Positions 49,773 to 61,100 of a stretch of 64,000 nt of DNA are shown in pieces. The stretch lies in assembly GCA_964019335.1 (NCBI GenBank), contig OZ025671.1, forward strand, positions 1 to 64,000. The letters are read 5' to 3'. A program made the position numbers and the translations under genes. The stretch is from Diplonema japonicum. Lineage: Eukaryota; Euglenozoa; Diplonemea; Diplonemida; Diplonemidae. The number at the start of each line of letters is the position of its first letter. Position 1 is the stretch's first letter. A model generated the notes under the pieces. That model did no database searches. It saw nothing but the letters and a program-made list of their open reading frames with translations, and was not told where the DNA came from.

Positions 49773-49865
49773 TCCTGTGATATACCTTAGCTTACAAATA
49801 AACACAACATATTTATTTATTCAAGACTGCAGGACGCGGTACGCTGCCCATGCAGTCCTTTGTCA

Positions 49866-50762
49866 CTATCCTGATTTTGAATCTGTCATAATTTCGTAAA
49901 GACGATTCACGGAATTCTCTGGCTGTTCAATGATTGAGAAATGCGACTCGCAAGGCTCGTAGTCCAAGAACGGCATCTCCCTCGCCGTCCAGTTGTGATC
50001 AATGCCTCTTGTGAATTCTTGTTTCAGCGAGTAAAAAAAGACGCCCCGTTGTGGGTTCGCTTTGTCGCTCGAGCGCGGCCACATGTAACTAGTGAAACTT
50101 CCCTTGGGGTAAACCCCAACGGTGCTATAGTGCGGCTTTCTCCAAAAAAGGTCTAGTTCGGTAGGTGTGTCGAGGAAGATGCCTGCTTCTTTTTCTGGCG
50201 GAAAAGTAAGGGAAACCGTTCCATCTTCATTTGTCATAAGTCCGAACTCTTTAAAGTAGTGCAGCACTTCTGGCGACAAGGTGGCTAAGGGGAACTTCGT
50301 CTTCAGGTATTCCATTGCCTCGTCTCTCGAAGCCCAGTTATTGCGGCGTTTCTTTGTGGTGTTCACGATGCGCATCAAGGGCCCCGCTTTGAACATCTTG
50401 CTAATATGAATAATCGCCCTTATCGGAGGTGAAAAAACGGGTGGGTCAAAGACCGCTACGCGTTGCGCTCGGCCGCCATTATTTAGAGCTGCCAATGATA
50501 GGCTTCCACCCAAGGAATGTCCAATAAGGAGCGTGTTGTTTCCATCCTTGGAGGTCAAGTGATCCTTCACATGATTGACCATCTTTTGCCAGCCTTTTCC
50601 CTCGTACTTGTTATGCACCTCCACTACGGATACATCGCATTCAAACTTCTTCACTAACCTATTCAAGACAGGCGTGTATACGCCAGCGGGGAACCCATTC
50701 CCCCCTACAAACACAATGCGATTAAAGCTACGTGACGCCGTTTTCCTGTATATTGCAGCCAT
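49866..50762 (-). CDS. Alpha/beta hydrolase
   Basis: 298 residues from the ATG at 50762, just after a CACCAG acceptor; the longer open frame has no earlier ATG. FVGGNGFPAGVYTPVL near the N-terminus matches the usual beta3-turn with an oxyanion-hole Gly-Asn-Gly in this superfamily. GHSLGG places the nucleophile at Ser83. The likely acid is the Asp in VAVFDPP, and a His in ESHFSIIE near the C-terminus completes the triad. A lid-like helical region (about 125-200) lies between. The substrate is unknown; lipases and esterases of the family share this layout. No membrane segment or signal peptide, so it is probably cytosolic. Confidence 0.8.
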   Translation of the reverse strand: MAAIYRKTASRSFNRIVFVGGNGFPAGVYTPVLNRLVKKFECDVSVVEVHNKYEGKGWQKMVNHVKDHLTSKDGNNTLLIGHSLGGSLSLAALNNGGRAQRVAVFDPPVFSPPIRAIIHISKMFKAGPLMRIVNTTKKRRNNWASRDEAMEYLKTKFPLATLSPEVLHYFKEFGLMTNEDGTVSLTFPPEKEAGIFLDTPTELDLFWRKPHYSTVGVYPKGSFTSYMWPRSSDKANPQRGVFFYSLKQEFTRGIDHNWTAREMPFLDYEPCESHFSIIEQPENSVNRLYEIMTDSKSG

Positions 50763-50846
50763 GTTGCCTGGTGTGAGTTTCCATGAAAGCTTTGGAATAA
50801 TAATTCCTTTTCTGACCAAGTTGTAAGATACATGATTATAATCCCC

Positions 50847-52852
50847 TTACTCCTCCTCTCCGTTGCTCGCCGCTGTTTTGTCTTTCGTCCCTTTGGCGCG
50901 GGCCTTGGGTCCCCAACCAGGCTCGTAAACCTTGCCCCACTTTGTCTCTCCAGTCGCCTTCGAACGCGAGTCAGCGCCTTCATGGAATGTGAAGTCGACA
51001 ATGACACGCGTTGGAGCATTCATGATATGCTTGGCAGCACCCGCAAGGTTAGAGCCTGGTGCTTTACCTTCATTCTGAAGAACCTTGTGCCACGCTTTAA
51101 TGATATCGTAAACAACCTCAGGCGGAGCATCCGTCTTTATGCCGTCGGGACAGCAGTGCACCTGGCTTGTTCTGTACCCGAGGTTTAGCAGGGCCGAGTT
51201 GAATTTCACGAATGGAATCCTAATCATTGATATGAAGTTGTTACTCAGGCATACGTAGAGGTGTGCAAGCTGCCGCTCAGTGACGCCAACTGATAGAAAA
51301 GGGGACAGTCTGGTAGCTCGTCCCTAGCTGCTGCAAGCAACGCGCGAACTCGCTTGTGCGCCTGTGATACTTAAGAAAAATAAAGTAAAGAACATACAGC
51401 AAAGTGCTCAGTGTCCTTATCCACGATGTCAATGAGTCGCTCCACGTACTCCTTGTCATGAGTAGGGCCGCTCCAAATGGGGCCTCCAATCTGATGTGTC
51501 TTACAAGCAAAAACTGCGGCATACCCACACGGCACCTCCACAAACACTGCATCCAGGAGTGTGCGGCTTGTATGTAGATCCAAAAGTCACTGTTGTCGCC
51601 GTGCCGTATTTGAGCCTGGGCTCAGTCCTGCTTGGAACAGACGGAACAGCTGCAGAAGGTTTCTCTTCGACCTCCTTGGCCACTTCCTCGTCGCCGGCCT
51701 TTTCCTCCTCTTTCGCTTCGTCCCTCTTCCTTTTACCCTTGGCAATCTTTCTTCGTTCATCTCTAGACTTTGACTCAACACGAACAGAACCTATGAACAT
51801 AATAAAACGCACAGCAGCATACCTATTGGCTTCACCCTGAAGGCGGAACATGCACTACACTGCAACACGTGACCGACCTTCCCAATGGAAAGCTTGCTTT
51901 CTGCCTTTGAGCTGAACACTCTGACGAACACACGTACGTAGAAGTCAATCTGCAAACTAAGCATCGGCACGATATGTTTCCCATGTCTTATGGCGTGCCT
52001 TTCAATACAGGCTAAGAGGATGCGAACAGCCAGCTCGTGGCAGTACTTCCCCTTAACTGAAATAGCGCCGTATTTGTGGTGGCACGCCTCAGGGTGCACT
52101 CCGCACAGCACATCGCAATCTGTGCACGTCACACACATGAGGGCACCCTCTTCGGCGCATGCGATCGCAGAATCAAGAAAAGGAGCCGCAGTACCATAGG
52201 GGTCAAGGTCCACAACGTCCATCTTCTCGGAGCACAAGGGATGAACCACCCTGGGGTTCTCGGTGTTGATCTTCAACAATGTGTCAGGAGTCTGAGCAGC
52301 TAAGCGCTGCATCAAGACAACCGCATCGTCGCAATTCGCAATGACCTTCGAAAGAGGCACCTTGTTGTACTTCAGATTCCGGTTGATGGCATCGACAGCG
52401 TCCGGCAGCAGATCATTCACAATTATCTTTTCGATGTCAGGAATCTCCTTCCAATAGCGGATGGCACGCAGCCCAGTAGCAGACAGACCTTCTAAGATCC
52501 TGAGACCCTTGTCCTTGCTCCTGCCCTTCTTCGTGGGCTTTTCCATGCGCAGCTCATTGTACCCACGAATAGCACAAATTGAAAGATCCCTATTAACCAC
52601 TTGCACGGGGTTGTAAAACACCTCCTGGCTGCCGTCCTTGTTTCTCCTGGCCAGAACTGCTGCCGCTCCTTCGGAGACTTTCGAAAACCCCTCAGGTGTC
52701 GGCAAGTCAACAGCCTCACGGTTCCTCTGACCACTGACCAAAGAAGGGCTGTTCTGAGCGTCTTGCTCTTCAACAGCTTCCTTTTTCAGCTTTTCTATTT
52801 TCTGTGACAGCTCGATGAGCTGCTTCGTTGCCACCTGAAGCTCAGTATTCAT
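50847..52852 (-). CDS. TRM1: tRNA (guanine(26)-N(2))-dimethyltransferase, 5 exons
   Basis: Exons: 52852-51823, 51790-51525, 51490-51398, 51361-51255, 51219-50847; introns of 32, 34, 36 and 35 nt, all GTATG...AG. The spliced length is 1869 nt, 622 residues, in frame throughout. It methylates G26 of tRNAs using S-adenosylmethionine. Visible motifs: LSATGLRAIRY (SAM site, 123-133), NDLLPDAV, VDLDPYGTAAPFLDSA (DPYG at 217-220, target-base pocket), CTDCDVLCGVHPE, then across the introns GGPIWSGPTHDKEYV, the ELPDCPLFYQL region and GYRTSQVHCCPDGIKTDAPP, all typical of eukaryotic Trm1. The first 30 residues form a helix that may be coiled coil. The small basic C-terminus could help nuclear targeting. 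The complete domain set makes the call firm. Confidence 0.93.
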
Positions 52853-52993
52853 TTTGGTGCTGTTGTGACATGCGGTATTCAGAGAATCCTTAAAAATAAG
52901 ATTATGCTCTAATGGAAGGAAAGTTCTCCGCACCTACTCTTGACAAGGGGTGACCACCCCCATATTGACATGCCATTTCTAAATGAACGGTCT

Positions 52994-55900
52994 CTAGTGT
53001 TTCCCCGATTTCTTCTTTTTGTGTGATTCTTTCGGTGTTGCAAGCGCGGCCTTTTTGACCTCAGAAGCGTCTATTGTAAAAAATAAAAGCATGTCGCGTG
53101 AGCATACCGTGCTTCCGGGTGACGCGTGAGTAGAATGAAACAAGAATGCCCACTACCGACACAGCCCAAATGATACGTAAGATAATCTGCAAGCGTGGTT
53201 AGCGTCGATGCAAAGCATACCTTCATCATGGGAGACCCACGGCGCTCCCAGAATCCAGGGCACGGTTTGCTGATAGGGACGCTGCACACATAGAACGGCG
53301 TGTCTTTCCACCTGTCTCCTTTTTCTGTTTCTTTGCCACTGTTCCAGTTGCACCATGTCCAGTCTGGCTCGCAGAAACCGATGACGTCCATTGCGTGGAT
53401 GAGGCCAGAAGCCGCCCAGGCATCGCAGCTACCAGGGCAGTCCCTTCCAAGTTCAGTGCTGCACCAGTGGTTCGATAGTTTCTGTCTTGTTGCTGCTGAC
53501 AACTCTGAATACTGTGAGCCGCCGAATTTGGAGAGCTGCTCATGAAAAATAGTCCCAGCCCTCTCTTCCCCATCGGCCTTAATCTGTATGTGTTAGGAGT
53601 GACATAAAGCATACCGCTCGTGCAGTTGCTTTCATTGCTTCACTGACCCAGTCCAACTGCGCCAACAGCTCTACGTTCGTACCCATCACGGACTGCCCCT
53701 TGCCATAGACGTCACCACAGATCTGCAAATGAAACAATGAAGATGAATCCACAAGCATACCAATTCTTGTAGCTTGCCTTCCACCTGCTTCAACTCTTCT
53801 TCAAACACAGACGTGTCTGCGAACTCAGAAAGCGAGTTGTTGAACTCAATAACAGACTGGACTGCCTCCGCCACTGCTTGTTCCTGTTGGAATGAGAATA
53901 TTGTCGAGAGTGCGGCATACAAATACAGTGTCCTCGTTACCAGGGAACCTGATAGTTCTCCCTAGCACAACCTCGGTCTTGTACTTCGAGGACACTTTCT
54001 CCCCGTGTGCCTTGCACTTCTTTTGGACTTCGATCCTGTTCAACGACTCGTAGTCTTTTCTAAGCTTGAAGAGGTTGGCCTTGAGTTTCCCTTTAGTATC
54101 CTCGGTTGTCTGAGACCTCTCAGGCCACACGTTTGTCTTCCCATTGTACAGGTACAGGCCATCGATGAGCTTCTGCCAGACACCAAGCGACTCCATCTCG
54201 ATCCCATCGATACTCCGTTTCAAAGCGGCTTTCCTGTTTTACTTTAACTTAGAAAGTTTTCATACCCTAGTGGGAGGTCCAGAGTCTTGCTCTCGGCATG
54301 CCTCGTTGCATCATCTGCGAATTTATCCAGTTTGCGTGTCACCTCTTCTTTATTCGACTTGTGATAGCTATTGAACAGGGAGTCCAGCCTGTGCACCAAC
54401 GTCTCACGCCCTTCCATCGCTTCTTTGGTCTCGTTGAGCTGACCGAGAATGGTCTCGAAATCGAGCTTTGCACTCCCAATAAGCGCCTCCAGGCTCTGTG
54501 ACGTGTTGCGATTGTGTAAGGTAAGTATGCATACAGAGTCTATCACAGCTTTAGGAAGAGGCAGATCCCTCTTCTTAGCAGACAAGATGGTAACCTGTGA
54601 GTCGTACAGGTCGTTCATGTAGCTCGTGATGTACCTGTTGGTGTGGGAGAGGCTGACAGCAGACATACGTCTTGATACTCTCACTGTTCTGTGAAAGGAT
54701 TCTCTCGAACTCAGCGTCGATTTTCTTCATAAGATCTGTCACAGGTGCGGTGGGATCCGCGATGCCCTTCAAGAACTGCTGCACAAACTCCGTGCAGCGC
54801 ACTTTTGCTGCCTCATGGAGCCTCTTGAGCGCCTTTTGCGAAGGGGGTCTAAGCTCAGCCCTGTCCATGTTCACGTCCTTGTTTGTAAGAGCTTTCGACG
54901 CATCTTCTTTCTCAGCAGCCTTTTGCAAACTCGAATGCCCAGGTGCAATAGCAATCACGGCAGTCCCATCGTCCTTCAGCACGTAGCCATACTCTGCTAC
55001 TCCTTTCATTTCTCGCTTGTACCTCTCGAACGCGGTTTTGAACCCAAGGTGTACTGTCTTCGAGATAAAGGTTGGGACGTACGTAATGGGAATAGACGTG
55101 ACACCCACCCTTGCCTCCAGCACATGCTCGACCCACGACACCAGCTTGAGACCCGATGTAGTCCATTGGAACTTGGTCCCTGCCACTTCGGTGTCAATGT
55201 GATCCACAGCCTCCCGCATCCTCCTCTTGTCCTTGTCACCCGAGTTCTCCAGAATGGACGGTGCCTTCACGGTCCACGCATAGGTGGGAAGGACCACAAC
55301 GTTAACCTCTTTATACGCCTTGCTGCCCTCCTGCTCGGTTTCGTGCCTCAGGATCTGTGCAATCTCCCTCTCCACTCCGACCTCAGAAGTGAAGACGGTT
55401 AGATCGGGCAGCATAACATCTTGTAGGCAATTCTCCCCCGCGCACAGGGGGTTATGCACAACACGTTGTGTCAAATCGGCCTCAGCAGCAAGTGCTTTGA
55501 GGAGCGCAGGGCACTGTGATTGTTGTTGTTGCCGACGTTGGGCATACCTCAACATTGTTTCTACTGGGGCTGTAGTCGAGCACGAGCGCCTGCGATACAG
55601 TGGCCAGCATGGTGAATGCGAACCTGGTGGCGTTCCTCATCTGCGAACACGACGCGAAGCTTCAAGGGGGTTAAAGGCAAAAGATGGCATACTTAGTGCT
55701 TAGGATGATCCTCTGGTTCCCCCGCTGGCTCTCACCACCATACAACATCCACACAGGTGCTGCTTCTTCATCATGCCTGAAAGGCTCAGGCATGGTCTCA
55801 ATCTTCGCTTCGAGCTGGTAGGAGGTCCAAAGAAGGTTAGTAACAGAGGCCTCCACATTGTCCATTTCGACCACAGACACCACCTCGACGTCAGCAGCGA

Positions 55901-56082
55901 TGTCGGCAAGGGCCTGACGTGCACGGGCGTCCACCTGATGAGTTGTGCAAGTTGCTAAGTTGTTTAAATAAGCATACCTGTAGCCCGTCTGAAGATGAAA
56001 CAACAAAGGGCATCGCCTTCCACTCCATCGCTACACAGCAGTGCGCAGAGTACAACAGCGCCAATAACCGTAATGGGCTCAT
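52994..56082 (-). CDS. Single-pass (type I) membrane protein of unknown family, 12 exons
   Basis: Exons: 56082-55978, 55934-55693, 55659-55548, 55513-54669, 54634-54535, 54495-54266, 54233-53921, 53883-53761, 53722-53615, 53583-53221, 53186-53108, 53070-52994. Introns are 31-43 nt with GTATG donors. They splice to 2697 nt, 898 residues, without a frame break, which supports the model. A signal peptide is at 1-18 (MSPLRLLALLYSAHCCVA). A long lumenal or outer part with helical, partly coiled-coil character and a Cys-rich part (about 720-840, at least eight Cys, Trp-rich EPDWTWCNWN) follows. One membrane helix lies at 848-866 (RIIWAVSVVGILVSFY), then a basic cytosolic tail ending KKKKSGKH. The acceptor of intron 9 could lie 6 nt further on. 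I recognise no family; receptor-like or organelle-membrane roles are guesses. Confidence 0.8.
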
Positions 56083-57235
56083 TTTATTTCCACCTATTAT
56101 ACTTAATACATAGCAGTGCATGACAAAGCCAGAATTAATGTTGCGCCATGTGTCTTAAGAACAGCTTGCTATGGCCCCCCGCATGTGAAGTGGAAAACAT
56201 CTTATTATCACGATCGGACCGCTCCCTTGGGGGAGAAAATGAATGGTGGGAGAAGGAAACGAAATAGTCATCTGGGCTTTTCTTTCTTCCAACAGTGAGC
56301 ACCCCCATGCACACTGAAATTTTATCGAGTTTCTTTTCTTTTCTTTTTCTTCTTTTTTCTATTCAAGATGGAAAAAAAAGTAGTGCCGTAAAACTGCCCA
56401 ATTACAATTCAACCTTCTCTTCTTTTTCTTTTCTCTCTAACGTTCTATCTTGCAAAATGGTCAAAAGAAAAGGGAGGGGAGAAAAGCACAGTTCTGTCGC
56501 CGAAAGCTCTCTGCACCAGGAAATAGGAGTGTTGTGCGAACACCCGTGGACAACATGAAATAAGGAAACTGGAGCAAGGAAAAAAAAAAAAGAAAAAATG
56601 CGGGGAAAAGGAAACTCGTATAGCACAAAAAAAAAGTGTTGTGTTGTTTAGTACAAGGAGCCCGTTGTTTCTCGGGGTCGGTCTTTATCCCTTTTTCGTA
56701 CGAACGGCAAGGATCAAATAATAACAGAAAAAGAAAAGAAAAAAAGGCAGAAGTAAGTATATAAAAAAAAAAGCATACGAACAGGTCTTTTGAAGCTTTT
56801 TTTTTTTCTCTATCTTTTTCTTTTGGGAAGACTTAAAGAATTTTGCGGGAAAGGAGAGAAAGGAAAGAAGAAGAAAAAAAAAAAGTCATCTGCGTGGTTT
56901 TCTTTTGAAAAAGCACGCCGTTGTTCTAAACGCTTGGGATCTGCATCATGACACTGGCTGGTATGAACTGAACAGCGGTGAACAGCAGGTCGTTGCATAG
57001 CCTTTATAAAAAGAGTCGGTTGTTTGTTGTTTGTGCACAGCCGGGATTTGCTGGGAAAGAAAAAAAGGGGATATGCAGCAGCGGCAAATTAGGTAGCCCA
57101 GGCAGATTCGGACAAACAGAGCACCAAAAGCGGGGGCTGAGAGGCACTCTACAACAGGAGCCTCGAAACCCACTTCATCTCGTGGGCATGTTCCGGGATT
57201 CCGGGTTTTGGTCCCCCCCTCTGCTGGAGGCATAC
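56083..57235. other. Intergenic region; probably includes the unresolved last exon of the upstream ankyrin gene
   Basis: 56120-56940 is rich in A/T and homopurine or homopyrimidine runs and shows no supported gene. 56946-57230 has an open minus frame (for instance EAPVVECLSAPAFGALFV...) that may be the last exon of the gene at 57236, since that gene's exon ends at a GTATGC donor, but I cannot settle the acceptor. A weak hydrophobic stretch there could be a membrane segment. Confidence 0.45.
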
Positions 57236-58066
57236 CTATGTGCGTGCTTCTTGTTGCCATAAAGCAGGCGCATGATGAGCCATTTAGAGGAATCCGTAAA
57301 ACAGTGGTGGTTGTCTGGCTTCCATACAGGGTTCTCAAGAGACCAAAAGTCATATGCAGCAAGAAGCTTGCGTGGTGCGTCCGCCAGCATGTCCCTGCAT
57401 GTCTGCGACCTAGTCCCATGAAACGTGCACTCTTTGTCTTTGCTTCCATTTTGTAGCAAGAGAATGATTCCTTCGAAGCACTGCGATGCGCACATAAAGT
57501 GCAATGGGGTGGCCGAGTACTTCTTGTATTTAGCTTCCGTCAGGCCCTTCACGTTCCTCAATTTCCACCCGTCACGTTCGCTGTTGTGTGTTGCAAAATA
57601 ATGGCAGCTGCAACATACCATCTAAGAAGGTACCCCTCACCGGTGTCGGTCCGGGGTCCTGTGGTGTGTCCCACACCTCCAACCTGGTTCAGCAACTGCC
57701 TAATGCGTTCCTGCCTGGTTAACCTCGACCGCTGACTACGACTATTACCATCACCTTCATCATCACCACCGTCTTCTGTTCCCCCACTGTCGTCACTGTC
57801 AGCGATATTCTTGATCACATTGCAAATCTTCGGTACCTGTAAGAAGAAAAAAAAAGCGTTGGTTTTTACCACTTGTTTGCACGCAGTATAAACCCTGTGG
57901 GATAAAACTACCGCTACTCCTTTTTGCTTACAGACTAAACCGCGATTTGCCAGTCATGGGGCTGTGAACAACCTCAAAAAAAACAACACACCTCTCCATA
58001 GAAGGACAGCTGGTGAATGTTCTGGTGGTCCATCTTGTGCTTGCTGTGGTACGTTGTGTGCGCCAT
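57236..58066 (-). CDS. Small ankyrin-repeat protein, 3' end unresolved
   Basis: The ATG at 58066 follows a CCGAACAG acceptor. Exons: 58066-57992 (25 codons), 57836-57619, 57580-57236. Intron 1 is 155 nt with a GTGTGT donor, unusually long here; intron 2 is 38 nt (GTATGT donor). Phases agree across all junctions. The protein has an acidic Asp/Gly/Ser stretch (DSDDSGGTEDGGDDEGDG) and a basic helix (RLTRQERIRQLLNQ). An ankyrin-like unit follows, SATPLHFMCASQCFEGIILLLQ, then a segment with WLIMRLLYGNKK. Exon 3 ends at a GTATGC donor, so at least one more exon lies in 56946-57235. It is the immediate downstream neighbour of the very large ankyrin gene (70 bases away) and perhaps a split-off duplicate of part of it. 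The function is unknown. Confidence 0.6.
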
Positions 58067-58136
58067 CTTTATTTGTAACCTGTTCGGCAGAAGTTGCTAC
58101 TGTATCAACAATAAGTCACTACTATTACTATTACTA

Positions 58137-61100
58137 TTACCAGACTTTTCGCATCACGTCAGTACCGGAACCCACTGCATTATTACTATGTGTAACTGTA
58201 AAGGGGACATCCCGCATGCACCAGCCAACCGTTGGCCCACGACGACAGCATTGCGCCTTTTTCCCTTTTTTAAAGTTCTGGCTGCTTTTCGGTGCGGTCG
58301 ATGTGGCTGGGCCTCGGATAACCTGTTCGCATGCTAGCGGCCGCTGTGTCATTCGGGGGGCTAGGCCACCCCTGGGAGGTGTCGACGGGGGAACAGGAGA
58401 GCATGAGGGCGGCAGCACCTTGAATATTGGTGATCTTCTGAGCGGCACAGAGCACGCTGTAGTGCGAGTCTGGGGACGCATTGTGTACAACAGTCGCAGC
58501 ATGTCAGGCGAGGCGTAGTCATAAGCCTTCTTGCCAAAAACATTCTTCGTCTCAGTAGAGATAGGCAGCATATTAAAGTGTGGCAGATGCTGGAACAGAC
58601 CTTCCAGTAAGTCACACTGCTTGTTGACTGCCAGCAGGTGCAGCACTGTGTCACCCAAAGAATTCAGAGCACCAATTGCACCCTGCTCGAGCATGTACAG
58701 GATGCCTTGCTCAGTCAATGGCGTGCGCAAATTCAGTAACACCTCGAACACTTCCCATTTTCGTTCGGACAAAGGTCTGCGGAAAAACGAATCAATTGCA
58801 CTCCTGTCCAGTCTTCTTCCATGTCTGCACTTGCTCTCGAGTACCGCAACTACAGCTTCGACTCTACCCTTTTCGATAGCTACCTTTTCCAACGAGTCAT
58901 CACTATTAGAAATCAGGAAGCCCTTGCAGTGCAGGGCGATAGGCTTCATCACTTCACTGCTCGAGAAGACTATCGCAGCTTCAAACAAATTCCTGAGCCC
59001 ACCCGACGCCGAACTGAACACTCCATTAGGAGGGAGGATGGCATCTTGTGCATCTAGGCTTGATGTGCACAACAACAACAGCGACACGGGTGGTAGTGCT
59101 GACACGATCGACACCGTCATAGCCTCGCTCTCGAGGAGGGCGCTTTCAGTACTATTGGTAATGACTCTGCTTCCAAGCCGTGCATACAGCAGTACAGCTA
59201 TGTACCTGTTGAGTACTGTGTCTGACGACTTCAATAAGTCAGGGCATTGACGCACCAAAGTCAAAAACACATTTTCTTCGTCTTCATTCCAAGACCCTGT
59301 GCCCCCATAGGGCAGCCTTACAGTGGTTGGTGCGACTTGGGTGCTAATGCTACAATGTTTGTAGTACGTGTTTATATTTTCCACAACGGTATTTGTCACT
59401 TCTGCAGCTGTGGGGCCACTTCTTATTACTGTACGTTCTAACCAGTTGGCCAAAACATCTGGCCGTTGCCCTTTCGACAACGCTTCACAGAGATGCTGCT
59501 CGTCCGTTCTGCGTAAGAACTCTATTCCAGAGATGGTGTTTACTGTGTTCCTTACGTGCATCACGAGGTAGCACGCAATGCTGGGCCTAACATGGGCAGT
59601 CCTGTCTTCAACAAGCAGTGCATGCTCGATGATTGTTTTACCGTCTTTCAATGGCACTGCTATGTTAAAACCGACTTCAACCATCTTCTTTATCAGGCAA
59701 TACGACCCCCGCTCAAGTGCAGGTAGCATCAGTTCACAATCTATGAAATCCCCCATATGATCACTCATGTTTTGCAAAATGCACATGGCAATCTTCTCAT
59801 AGTCAGGCCCTTCCGTTTTGGGGTACATAGCATGGTATAAGACCGACTTTCCTTTGCAGTCTAACATAGCACAGGAACTGCCTTTGCGTAAGAGCTCACA
59901 ACAGATTTCGAGGTCACTGTTCCTTGCAGCCAGCATTAAGGGAGTCATCAGCTGTTTGTCCACAACATCGATGTTCTGTTTGACTACTGCAAGGATTTCC
60001 AAGGCACAAACTTCGCGAGCTTTCGGATGGCAGTCGCTTTTCAGTAATGCATGCAGAGGGGTTTCGTAGCCATTGAAATTAAGTATTCCGCACCTATAGT
60101 CTTCGATTAGCATCACACACACTGCACCAAAGCCCCGTCGTGCTGCCTTGTGCAAGATTGTTTCTAAATTCACATCACGTAACTTATCGAGACTCCCGTA
60201 GGCTTTTTCCAAGCCTTTTGCGAGCCCCCCCGTCCAACGAATAGCTTCCTGTTGTGATGGAACGAACTCCAAGAGCCAGTGCAAAACTGAAGCTCCGCAT
60301 GGAGCAAGTTCCGTGACACCAACGGACTGGGAATCAACCTCCGAAAGCAACAAATGCACCGCTTCCCATTTCTTATACCGAACTGCGTACAGCAAAGGCG
60401 TCAACTTTTCATCATCGCGAGCAGTGAATGGGATGGCGATGCTGTATTGCAGCGCTTGTTCTAGATTCGCAACCATATCGACCCCGTCGTTGCACAGAAT
60501 GCAGTGCAGCACGGTGCGGCCCTTGTGGTCGTGCTCTTCCCAGAATGTGGTGTTGCACAGATTCAACCTACGTTGGTTTCCAATCCCAGAAGGAGGCATA
60601 CCTTAGTGCGGGAGACGAAAGACACATCTTCAACACATGTGGGCTGAGCTGTGTTACCACGTAGTGTAATATGTTGCCTGTGCTAGTGATTTACATTGTG
60701 CTGAATACCTTTCATGCCGAGGAGCTTAACTTCAATATCTGGAACCTGGATAAGCAGCAGTACAATGTGCCGCTGCGTCTCAAGACTTAAGGAGGACCTA
60801 ACCAGTGTGGACAAGATGCTGTAGCCGTTGCAGTCGACGCAGTTGATGTCACACGCATCATAGTGCAGCTGTGTGGCTATTCCTTTTCACCAGACGCATA
60901 CCGTGTACACAGTCAGAAGCCGCTCGGCAAGCTGGATGACAACCTCCTCGTTGGCAATATCTAAGCACAGATGTAGAAGCGTCTTTTGCTGCTTATCTGT
61001 CACTGAAGCATCGAACTCGGAGCTGTCCATCAAGGTACTGAGGTAGTTGAATGTTCGCTTGTCAAGATGTACTTCTGTAGAAAACGCGCTCATTGCCTGC

